NCBI GenBank assembly: GCA_043228905.1
Contig: JBHGNT010000018.1
Location: 4,898,001-4,962,000, forward strand
Direction: 5' to 3'
From: Azolla caroliniana
Lineage: Eukaryota > Polypodiophyta
Length of the DNA: 64,000 nucleotides
Every line of letters starts with the position of its first letter. Position 1 is the stretch's first letter. Positions 9,755-18,792 of this stretch are shown one piece after another. Under the pieces are notes generated by a model. It was not told the DNA's origin. It was given only the letters and a program-made list of their open reading frames with translations, and did no database searches. Position numbers and translations under genes: made by a program.

Positions 9755-11365
9755 TGGTCCCCATACATCTGAATGTATTATATCCAAGATCCCTTTGCTT
9801 ACGTTCCTCTCCTTTGGGAATGGTTGTCGGTGTTGTTTGCCGAATTGACAAGCTTCGCACACGCCTGCTCTTTCCTTTTCGGTAAAGGTCAGGAGTCCGA
9901 TGACGACTCCTTTCGATTGCATTCCCTTGAGCTTTTGGAGGTTGATGTGGCCTATCCTCTTGTGCCCCAACTCTATGTCATTGTTGGCTCTTTGGCCCTT
10001 AGCATACGTTGCCGAATTCATTTGGTGAGAGTCGAGGATGAACATCCGACCTTCTCTCCGACCGCGAGCGATGAGTCGACTTTCTTTTTCGATGAAGCAT
10101 CCTCCATGGTTAAAGCGGACTTGCATGCCTTGTTCAACTATGTGGCCAACTGAGACCAAGTTCTTTGTTATTGTAGAACATGCAGAACGTTCTTGATGTA
10201 GGTTTGGTTGCCTTCTTCCCCAAATGGGACATTGCCGACATGTTGAATGGGGTGAATTGTGTCATCCCCAATTTCCACATAGTTGGGTCGTTCAGGCTTT
10301 CGTAGCTCCTTGAATCTATCCTCGTGGGATGTCATGTGGTTGGATGCACCCGAGTCAACCAACCATACATCTTCTGTTTTGGAGGTGTTGGTCAGGTTGG
10401 AGGTTGTCATCGAGTTTGCTCTGTGCCTCATCACAAACATTCCACCACGATTGTCGTACTAGTCGGAGTTGGAGGCGTAGTTTGTGAGTTATCGGCTTGT
10501 GGAGGCCGACTCACTCTTCTTTTTCTGACACTCTACCTCATAGTGGCCGGATTTACCACAGTATCTACACTGAGCGGGATTGTTTTGTCGGTTGGGTCCG
10601 GCCTGATTGCTCCCCCTTCTTCGAGACGCTCCACCTCAGACGTTCAACACGCATTGTCAGTAATAGAAGTTATGTTCTCGAGGTTGCTCTTGGTTGTGTC
10701 AGCCTTGGCCGAATCGGCCTCTTCTTCCCCGACCTTGTCCTCTTCCTTCATCGAAGTTCAAATAGAGCATTTGTCCTTCTTGCACATTGCTTCTTGTTCA
10801 AACATGGTTCTCCTCGACCAACAACATCGACTGAATATCAAAGGAGGGAGGATTCTCCCTCGCAAGGACTGCTAACCGAATCACTCCGAACCGAGGTGCT
10901 AAGCCTCCGAGGTAGATCTGCACCATTTCATCGTCGTCAATGCTAACATTGATTGACCCAAGGGCATCGCACAACTCCTTGATCTTCAAGGTGTAGCTGC
11001 CAATTAGCATGTCCCTCTGTTGTATGTCGTTCAACCCTTGACGAAGTTGAAGCTTTCTTGTAGTCGTGTTGACCACGAAAATCTTCTTCAGGTTCCCCAT
11101 GCCTCCTTCGGCGTTTTGGTCTCTCGGATGTAGCCGAGCATGTGATCATGAACGCATGATGCAAGGCAATATAACACACGACTCACCGCTTGTCCCAGGC
11201 TAGGTAGTCGACATATGTTGGGTTGGGTTGATTTTTGTTTACTCCTTTGACATAACTCCAATAGCCTTGGTTGACAAGGTATTGGTGCATCTTGTACTCC
11301 CAATATGCAAAGTTGTTTCTGTCAAGTTTTTCGGTAGGAAGATCGCTTCCCACCTGTGTGTTCAT
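9755..11365 (-). pseudogene. Copia B gag-protease-integrase fragment, frameshifted
   Basis: The start codon is at 11365 and the N-terminus closely matches copy 2 (shared PTEKLDR and YWEYKMHQYL-like text). The Gag part is broken by frameshifts around 11180-10790. A protease segment with WLVDSGASNHMTS lies at about 10370-10330. The pre-integrase segment (9740-10159) includes KRIGHINLQKL and CEACQFGKQ and ends at HSDVWGP. The readable pieces lie in several frames, so no functional protein is expected. Confidence 0.8.
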
Positions 11366-11509
11366 GTCGAGCTTCTTCTTCTTCTTCTTTGATGCGAACT
11401 ATGTTGATTACTACTACGACAATCTGTCGGTTCTTCCCGAATGCGGAATCAGGCACAACACACGCAGAGGCGATGGGCTTCGATCAAGCAACCACGCACT
11501 CTGATACCA

Positions 11510-11814
11510 TGTATAGGAACGGATGGATTATGTGCAGCGGAAGAACTGTGTGTGTGTGTGTGCGGGAGAGAGAGAGAGAGAGAGCTCACGACTATAGAAA
11601 ATCAGAAAACTATATTTCAAGAAAGCAAGAATAATCAACAACTTTACAAAGAGAAGGAGAAGGTGCTTATGTAATCACCTTCTCTCTAGATCCTCTCACT
11701 AGAAGCGCCTCTTAGGAAAGAGGTCAAGTCTTGACTATTGAATGAATATGTATCATAGAACATTAACTTCTATGACACACTAGTTACTATACAAGGAGGT
11801 GGGGTGTTCACACA
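11510..11814 (-). repeat. Probable 5' LTR of copia B copy 1
   Basis: About 305 bp, bounded by TGTGTGAAC at the outer end and TATACA next to the primer site on the minus strand. It contains adjoining (GT)n and (GA)n tracts near 11550-11585. The outer boundary is inferred from where LINE endonuclease homology resumes. Confidence 0.6.
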
Positions 11815-12337
11815 CTTGAGTATCTTAAAGTGTGTTCCCACACTCGGGAAGTTGAGTTTGATTCTCGACATGAATCAAGTTGGAAACTTCTTGTACGAGC
11901 ATTCATGTCACCAAAGACAATAACTTCCCCTTTGGATTTGAAATACGCAATACCATCTTCTAGATTGGCAAAAGGTTGATCTTTATCCAAACAAGCATAA
12001 AAGTTAAAATCTTGATGAGGAACGTAACATCCAACTACAAAAGTGGCCAAATCATTAGGTGTTTCTATTTTGAGCCATATGTAGCATTTATGTTCATCAT
12101 TGTTTACGATTGACATATATTTCTCTATTTCCTTCTTAATCAAACATGCCACCCCTCATTGTCCTCTTCTTTGTCTTCGATTTTTCTCCCATATCAAAGA
12201 GTGTACATTATAGTTTCCTAAACCTTGAATCCTTTGAGTATCAGGCTCCAATGTTTCAACAAGAAGTGTGATATATGAGTCATCGGTGAACTCAATGCCA
12301 AATCCCGCATTCCATGGGTATCCATTGCAATTCCATG
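11815..12337 (-). pseudogene. LINE endonuclease (EEP family) fragment
   Basis: Read on the minus strand from 12337, two frames joined by a shift near 12155 give the N-terminal apurinic-type endonuclease of a plant LINE ORF2. The sequence opens with PWNCNG and includes VHSLIWEKN, VACLIKKEIE-like text and the GDMNAR motif. It starts exactly at the endonuclease domain and ends before the catalytic His region. It is bounded by a copia LTR on one side and a chromovirus tail on the other. Confidence 0.7.
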
Positions 12338-12565
12338 GACCTGAGTACGAGGTTGCTGCCATCCTTGATTCCAAGCTTGTTCGCAACAAGCTCTACTATC
12401 TAGTCGACTGGCTAGGATATAGTCCCAGTGAGCGTACTTGGGAACCGATAGAGAATGTCACCAATGCTCGTGCTCTTCTTGAAGACTTCCATCGTCAATA
12501 TCCAGACAAATCGGGTCCTCAATCCAAAACGACTCGTTACACTCGTCGTTTTAAAGGGGGGATAG
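12338..12565 (+). pseudogene. Chromodomain-coding 3' tail of a second chromovirus copy
   Basis: These 228 bp appear identical to 17780-18007, the last codons of the chromovirus pol. They encode almost exactly the chromodomain (YEVAAILDSK, YLVDWLGYSPSERTWEP) and the C-terminal tail. They lead directly into the LTR at 12566 through the same polypurine tract (aaaggggggatag). So an earlier copy, cut at its chromodomain, lies head-to-tail with the complete copy and shares its LTR. The left break joins LINE sequence. Confidence 0.9.
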
Positions 12566-13005
12566 TGTCATGATATGGCAAGACTCGAACCCATGACCTT
12601 ATACTACATGGGTCGAGCTCTTGACCATTAGATTATACATTGTAATACATAGAATATTATTTTCATTTATGTTTTATTATAGAAAATTGATGTATATTCC
12701 AGATTTCTCTGGAACATTCTAGAAACTTCAGGAGTATTCCTTAGAACACTATAAAAGGAGGCACAAGGCATTATTTCGAACCAAATCGGTTCAACGCCAG
12801 TCTTAAGCCTCCTAGCTACTGTACATTTTCTTCACATAATATATATCTTTTCTTATCATCACTCTCTCTCTCTCTCTCTCTCTCTCGATCTCTCTCTCCC
12901 TCCCTCTCACTCACTCTTTCCTTCTCTCGAGAGTTCTTCACCTCTCTTAGTACTAATACTTCTTTTAGTACTAATTCCTTCTCTGTCTTAGTACTGTTCC
13001 TGACA
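12566..13005 (+). repeat. 5' LTR of the chromovirus
   Basis: 440 bp, TGTCATGATA...TTCCTGACA. It has a TATA box (CTATAAAAGG, 12749-12758), TC repeats near 12863-12886, and a tRNA-like stretch in antisense within the first 75 bp. Confidence 0.93.
12749..12794 (+). promoter_or_regulatory. LTR core promoter and predicted self-primer
   Basis: The TATA box at 12749-12758 predicts transcription start around 12780-12785. The 12 bases aaatcggttcaa at 12783-12794 would then lie at or very near the RNA 5' end. They are perfectly complementary to 13008-13019, just inside the LTR. The segment also forms a small inverted repeat (gaacc/ggttc). The start site is inferred from spacing only. Confidence 0.7.
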
Positions 13006-13007
13006 GT

Positions 13008-13019
13008 TTGAACCGATTT
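13008..13019 (+). promoter_or_regulatory. Primer binding site, predicted self-primed and not tRNA-primed
   Basis: ttgaaccgattt lies 2 bp after the LTR end. It lacks the TGG that a tRNA 3' CCA would require, and is a perfect 12-base complement of the predicted 5' end of the element's own RNA (12783-12794). This matches the layout of the Tf1 self-priming family. Confidence 0.7.
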
Positions 13020-13078
13020 TCCTACCTTCTGTCTCTCTCATTTCCTACTAATCTCTTATTCCTCTTTTCTTTTATCTC

Positions 13079-14230
13079 ATGGCCACTGTTAGCGCTGAAG
13101 AATATCAATCTGTTTTCTCGGAATTTCAATGCTTGAAAGAGAAGTTTCATGCTTTGGAACAAGAAAACCAACGGTTGTTGGGGGATCTTCAGCAAATCTC
13201 CTTAGAAAAGCAGCAAACGCAACAACAGCATGGGGAACTTGCATTACGCGTGCAACAACTCGAAGCAACCATCGTAGCGATGCGACAACAAGGGCCCGGA
13301 ACACAAGGGATTCATAAAGAACCCAAGATTGGCCTTCCCACGAAGTTTGATGGAACGCGATCGCAGTTTAGAGGGTTCCTTAACCAGGTACGATTAGTTA
13401 TTCAAATGCATCCTTCCCGGTATCCCACCGATGTATCACGAGTGGGTTTAGTAGGCACTTTGTTAAGTGGCTCAGCGTTGGCATGGTTTGCTCCACTATT
13501 AGAAAAGGAATCCCCGTTACTCAACAATTTTGAAGAGTTTCTAGGTGAGTTTAAAGCATGTTTCGGAGATACTGACAGCATAAGGACCGCAATCAACAAA
13601 ATTCGGCGATTACGCCAAGGTGACCGTCCAGCCTCCGCATATGCTGCAGATTTTCGCCTACTCGCCGCCGATATCCCTTGGGATGATCAAGCGTTGATGG
13701 AGCAATTCCGTTATGGTTTACGCAACGACGTCAAGGATTTACTCTTGACCTTCCCCGAAGAGCCAAAGTCCTTAACAGAAGCAATCAGTTACGCGGTGAG
13801 ATGTGACAACCGCCTCTTTGAGCGACGTTCAGAACGACAACTACAGATGCCAAGGGCAAGATCAGAGCCCACCTACGCCTCAGTGGTAGCAAGACCTTTT
13901 CCGAGGGAGTCATATAATGCGCCTCCAGCGAATACTCCGACTCCGATGGAGATTGACACTACACGTCGTCGAGGGCCATTACCTGAAGAAGAAAAGCAGC
14001 GACGCCGTACAAATCGACTATGTCTTTACTGCGGTGGACCAGGACATATTGCAATAAATTGCCCCCATAGGCCAAGAAGACAGGTAAACCAAATAGTCGC
14101 TAGTTCTAATTATACTAAACCCGAGCCTATTTCAGTAGGGATATCTGATAGTCCTAATAGTACTAATAGCCCAGATCTAACAAACAGATTTGATGTCCTT
14201 AGTCAGTTAGAAGAAGAGTTAAACAACTAA
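13079..14230 (+). CDS. Chromovirus Gag
   Basis: 383 aa, intact. The first 85 residues form a Gln/Glu-rich probable coiled coil (repeated EQEN, LEQ and QQ runs). A retrotransposon Gag capsid domain follows (about 95-250; LLSGSALAWFAPLLE, RRLRQGDRPASAYAADFRLLA). Next come a basic, proline-containing linker and one CCHC zinc knuckle CLYCGGPGHIAINC near residues 318-331. The ATG at 13079 is the first after the LTR and suits the coiled-coil start. Gag stops at TAA 14228-14230, while pol continues in the -1 frame from within the last codons. This protein would form the particle shell and bind the element RNA. The coiled coil plus PEG10/sushi-like capsid order fits the sushi-type pol. Confidence 0.9.
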   Translation: MATVSAEEYQSVFSEFQCLKEKFHALEQENQRLLGDLQQISLEKQQTQQQHGELALRVQQLEATIVAMRQQGPGTQGIHKEPKIGLPTKFDGTRSQFRGFLNQVRLVIQMHPSRYPTDVSRVGLVGTLLSGSALAWFAPLLEKESPLLNNFEEFLGEFKACFGDTDSIRTAINKIRRLRQGDRPASAYAADFRLLAADIPWDDQALMEQFRYGLRNDVKDLLLTFPEEPKSLTEAISYAVRCDNRLFERRSERQLQMPRARSEPTYASVVARPFPRESYNAPPANTPTPMEIDTTRRRGPLPEEEKQRRRTNRLCLYCGGPGHIAINCPHRPRRQVNQIVASSNYTKPEPISVGISDSPNSTNSPDLTNRFDVLSQLEEELNN

Positions 14231-14262
14231 GTCCAGCCAAAATAGGAGTCGTTTGGTTGGAC
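14218..14262 (+). promoter_or_regulatory. Predicted -1 ribosomal frameshift site between gag and pol
   Basis: Slippery heptamer G TTA AAC (14218-14224) is aligned to the gag codons, four bases before the gag TAA. After a 6-nt spacer a stem of 8 bp can form between gtccagcc (14231-14238) and ggttggac (14255-14262), with one G-U pair and a 16-nt loop. The pol frame is open only from 14203, so the shift must happen in a 28-nt overlap that contains this heptamer. GTTAAAC is a known -1 shift heptamer in arteriviruses; use here is inferred. Confidence 0.75.
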
Positions 14263-14271
14263 AGCCCTAGA

Positions 14272-14673
14272 TCTGTGCAGCCCATTAGTGGTTCCATTCC
14301 CTCTAAGCAAGTTAGTGATGTGTTCGTAGCCCAAGTAATAGTTAGTACTAAAAGTACCCCTCCAGTACATGTCCTAGCACTCCTAGATTCCGGAGCTAAC
14401 TCTTGCTTTATGGATAAGAAATTTGCTCAAGCTCATAAGATATCCCTAAGAAAACTCCAGTGTCCAGCCTCTTCTGTGCAGCCCATTAGTGGTTCCATTC
14501 CCTCTAAGCAAGTTAGTGATGTGTTCGTAGCCCAAGTAATAGTTAGTACTAAAAGTACCCCTCCAGTACATGTCCTAGCACTCCTAGATTCCGGAGCTAA
14601 CTCTTGCTTTATGGATAAGAAATTTGCTCAAGCTCATAAGATATCTCTAAGAAAACTCCAGTGTCCAGCCTCT
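14272..14673 (+). repeat. 201-bp in-frame tandem duplication over the protease active site
   Basis: Units 14272-14472 and 14473-14673 differ at about one base (cccta versus tctta context near 14446/14647). Each is 67 codons and contains the protease DSG triad. The frame is kept. Confidence 0.95.
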
Positions 14674-17600
14674 GTAGTAGTCATTGATGGACATCCCATT
14701 GCTTCCGGAAATATCATAGAAGAGTCAGAGCCCATTAATATTGTCCTAGATAACTTAGCATGTGTAGTATCATTTAATATTATTAGTATCCCAGAACATC
14801 CCATAGTTTTAGGATTACCGTGGTTCGAGTTACATAACCCTGACATAGATTGGAGAACAAGAGAAATCCGGTGTCGACAAACCCAAGGGTCAACTCAGAA
14901 GATGGCAACCATTTCGCTACGTCAGTTGCGTAAAGAAGGGCACAAGGAGGAAATGTTCCTCTTTGCAATATCAGTAAACCCCTCCAACACCACTAAAGAA
15001 GGATCCACCGTTCAACTTCCCGAGAAGTATCGTCATTATGCCGATGTGTTCGATAAAGTACAAGCCAACACACTTCCTCATCATCGACCGTACGATTGCC
15101 CCATCGATTTACAACCGGGAAAAGAGCCGCCATGGGGACCGATCTACAATTTGTCACCAACCGAGCTAGAAGTCCTTCGGGCCTATATAGAGGAGAATTT
15201 GGAAAATGGTTTCATTCGGCTTTCGAAATCTCCAGCCGGCGCGCCCATTTTCTTCGTCAAGAAAAAGGATGGATCGCTTCATCTTGTTGTAGATTACCGT
15301 GGCCTGAATAAGGTTACAATCAGGAATAGGTATGCTCTTCCCCTTATCTCAAGTCTTTTAGAACGGATCAATGGTGCCAGGTTCTTCACGAAGATCGACT
15401 TACGGGGAGCATATAACCTCGTACGGATCCGACCAGGAGACGAATGGAAGACCGCGTTTCGCACCAGATATGGGCACTTCGAGTATACGGTCATGTCGTT
15501 CGGCCTCACTAATGCACCCGCAGTCTTCCAGCACATGGCTAATGATATATTCCGAGATCTATTGGATGATTGTTTGATCATCTATTTGGATGATCTACTG
15601 GTTTATTCAAAGACCCAAGAAGAACATGATTCTCATGTACTATTAGTACTAAAACGACTTCGAGAACATGGTCTGTATGCAAAGCTGGAAAAATGTAGTT
15701 TCGGGTGCAACCAAGTGGAATTTCTCGGCTACATCATTTCGTCAGAAAGCATCTCCATGGACCCAGCTAAGGTCAAAACGGTGGTAGAATGGCAGACTCC
15801 ACGTTCGGTGCGGGATGTGCAATGCTTCCTAGGCTTTGCCAATTTTTACCGGAAGTTCATACAAGATTACTCAAAGATCGTTCTACCTCTCACACAACTT
15901 ACCAGGAAGGGACAACCGTTCATTTGGTCTGAAGAAACGGACGTGGCTTTCGAGAGTCTTAAAAAGGCATTTACATCGGCTCCAATTCTAGCTCATGTCG
16001 ATCCGGAAAAACCATTTATTATCGAAGCTGACGCATCGGATTTTGCATTGGGGAGCATTTTGTCACAACAGGGGAATGATGAGAAGCTACATCCTGTGGC
16101 TTTTCACTCATGCAAGTTTGACGCCGCCGAAATCAACTACGAAATTCATGATAAGGAGCTATTGGCAATAGTGGATTCTTTTATGCAATGGACGCATTTT
16201 CTGGAGGGATCCTCTCATCCGGTCACCGTATTTAGTGACCACAAGAACCTTGCCTACTTTCAGGATGCTCGTGTGTTGAATTGACGTCAAGCTCGGTGGG
16301 CCCACTTCCTCACGCGTTTCAACTTCAAAATTACATATCGTCCGGGGAAGCACCAAGGGAAGGCAGATGCATTATCACGGCGTTCGTATCTAGCACCCCG
16401 TCCCGGCGAGCCAGCTTTTGATAACCAAAAACAAGTCATCTTGGGACCGGCACGACTACAAGCAACAAAGATCTTTGACATGCCCATGGATTCCCGCGTT
16501 ATCGATACCATACGCGAAGACTTGAAGACAGATGCATTCGCCCAAGCTATACTAGCACAAATTGATCCCTCTCGATCATCGTGTTCACAGTCGCAACCAC
16601 CAGGTATGGACTATCGGCAATTCAAATATCATGATGGATTACTCTTCTTTAAAGAACTTTTGTATGTTCCTAATGGTTCTTGCCGCCTTCAAGTAGTACA
16701 AAACTATCATGACACATATACAGCTAGGCATTTTGGGAGTACTAAAACACTACATTTAGTACAACGATCATTCTGGTGGCCCTGTATGCGACAATTTGTC
16801 GAGGATTTTGTTCGGACTTGTGATACATGTTGCAGAGCGAAAATGCCAAGGCATCATCCGTATGGTTTATTAGAACCATTACCAATTCCAAGCAAGCCGT
16901 GGCAATCCATTGCTCTAGACTTCATCACAGATCTTCCAGTCTCTAAGGGGTTCAATGCGATTCTAACGGTGGTCGATCGATATACGAAGATGGCTCATTT
17001 CTTGCCATGTACTAAGGAGATCTCCAGTGAAAACACTGCCGAAATTGTCATGCGTGAAGTATGTCGGCATCATGGATTTCCCAATAGTATCATCAGCGAC
17101 CGTGGACCCCAGTTCGTGTCAAAATTCTGGAAGCACCTTTTTAACATGCTCAAGGTCACTTGTAACCTCTCCTCCGGCTACCACCCACAAACCGACGGCC
17201 AAGCCGAACGAACCAATCAAACGTTGGAGCAGTATCTGTGGTGCTTTCTCAGCTATCATCAAGATGACTGGGCAGATATTCTCCACTTTGCCGAATTTGC
17301 CTATAACAACTCTATCCACGCATCCACGAAAGTTACGCCATTTTATGCTTATACGGGATGTCACCCCCGGTGGTGTGTACTTGAAACCCTAGAGGTGTCC
17401 ACAAATCCTTGCGCAGAGAATCGTTTGGAGAGGTTACGCAAGATACAAGCGGATTTATCTACTCATCTCCAACAAGCTCAACAAACACACAAGGTTTATG
17501 TGGATCGTCATCGACTCCCATCTAGTTTTAACATTGGAGATTGGGTATGGCTACTCCGACGACACATCAAGACTACTCGCCCATGCGAGAAGTTGGATTA

Positions 17601-18007
17601 TCGGCGATTAGGTCCTTTCCGTATTATCGGAAAGATTAATGATGTCGCTTTTCGTCTTGATCTACCTCCACAACTTCGGATACATCCGGTGTTTCATAGT
17701 TCTCTCCTCGAACCCTATCAAGAAAGCACCATCCCAGGACGTATTACACAGCCTCCACCCCCGATCGAGCTTGAAGATAGACCTGAGTACGAGGTTGCTG
17801 CCATCCTTGATTCCAAGCTTGTTCGCAACAAGCTCTACTATCTAGTCGACTGGCTAGGATATAGTCCCAGTGAGCGTACTTGGGAACCGATAGAGAATGT
17901 CACCAATGCTCGTGCTCTTCTTGAAGACTTCCATCGTCAATATCCAGACAAATCGGGTCCTCAATCCAAAACGACTCGTTACACTCGTCGTTTTAAAGGG
18001 GGGATAG

Positions 18008-18300
18008 TGTCATGATATGGCAAGACTCGAACCCATGACCTTATACTACATGGGTCGAGCTCTTGACCATTAGATTATACATTGTAATACATAGAATATT
18101 ATTTTCATTTATGTTTTATTATAGAAAATTGATGTATATTCCAGATTTCTCTGGAACATTCTAGAAACTTCAGGAGTATTCCTTAGAACACTATAAAAGG
18201 AGGCACAAGGCATTATTTCGAACCAAATCGGTTCAACGCCAGTCTTAAGCCTCCTAGCTACTGTACATTTTCTTCACATAATATATATCTTTTCTTATCA

Positions 18301-18345
<45 letters not shown>

Positions 18346-18477
18346 CTCTCTCTCTCTCTCTCAATCTCTCTCTCCCTCCCTCTCACTCACTCTTTCCTTC
18401 TCTCGAGAGTTCTTCACCTCTCTTAGTACTAATACTTCTTTTAGTACTAATTCCTTCTCTGTCTTAGTACTGTTCCT

Positions 18478-18481
<4 letters not shown>
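18008..18481 (+). repeat. 3' LTR of the chromovirus
   Basis: 474 bp; same ends and same TATA/self-primer block (aaatcggttcaa at 18225-18236) as the 5' LTR. It is longer because of an expanded TC tract at 18303-18360. A GA tract (18482-18515) follows directly. Confidence 0.93.
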
Positions 18482-18517
<36 letters not shown>

Positions 18518-18749
18518 CATGGAGTAAAAGCATATCTACAAAAGTTGAAGGGAGTACTAATGTGGTAATTTTCTTTATTGGAGCAAGTGGAAATTCTTTC
18601 CTTGGTGGAGTGTTTGCCTTGCCTATTGGCAATTCAACATGTTCCACTACCCATGTAGTGTAGTTAGTGGGTGATCATACTCCACTGTCACACCCATTGT
18701 TAGTAGTGTTTTTTACACACATTTATTAATATAATTGTATGTTTTCACC

Positions 18750-18786
<37 letters not shown>

Positions 18787-18792
18787 CCAAAT

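Larger units (their letters stand above)
9755..11814 (-). mobile_element. Ty1/copia element, family B copy 1, 3'-truncated
   Basis: Minus-strand copy with a probable 5' LTR (11510-11814), a primer site complement directly inside it (ctctgatacca, 11499-11509) and gag-protease-integrase sequence down to about 9755. Homology to family B copy 2 (19798-22227) stops right after the integrase HSDVWGP motif. Reverse transcriptase, RNase H and the 3' LTR are absent. The broken end abuts the gypsy LTR. Confidence 0.8.
14218..18015 (+). pseudogene. Chromovirus Pol with chromodomain; one in-frame TGA
   Basis: About 1,265 codons entered by frameshift. In order: two tandem copies of the aspartic protease segment (LLDSGANSCFMD at 14383 and 14584), reverse transcriptase (YLDDLL near 15583), RNase H (EADASDFALG near 16024), integrase HHCC zinc domain, DDE core (LDFITDLP, ISDRGPQF, TDGQAERTNQ), a GPY/F-like module (RRLGPFRIIG) and a chromodomain (about 17785-17940). 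The single lesion is TGA at 16282-16284 at the end of RNase H, fitting CGA to TGA. The frame is open on both sides of it. The stop codon 18013-18015 lies 6-8 bp inside the 3' LTR. The chromodomain may steer insertion to particular chromatin marks, as known for the family. Confidence 0.88.
12566..18481 (+). mobile_element. Ty3/gypsy chromovirus of Tf1/sushi/Tcn1 type, nearly complete
   Basis: LTRs at 12566-13005 and 18008-18481 flank gag (13079-14230) and pol ending in a chromodomain. Polymerase motifs (RGLNKVTIRNRY, DLRGAYNLVRI, VMSFGLTNAPA) look like Tf1/sushi/Tcn1 elements of fungi, fish and non-seed plants, not like the CRM, Tekay, Reina or Galadriel groups of flowering plants. The only coding lesion seen is one TGA in pol. 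The LTRs differ mostly in TC-repeat length. No target-site duplication is found: the left flank is the tail of another copy and the right flank is a GA repeat. Internal primer, frameshift and protease peculiarities are listed separately. Confidence 0.9.

Noticed and set aside
12561-18486. Target-site duplication for the chromovirus
   Set aside because: Left flank gatag belongs to the tail of the neighbouring copy and right flank gagag is microsatellite; they do not match.
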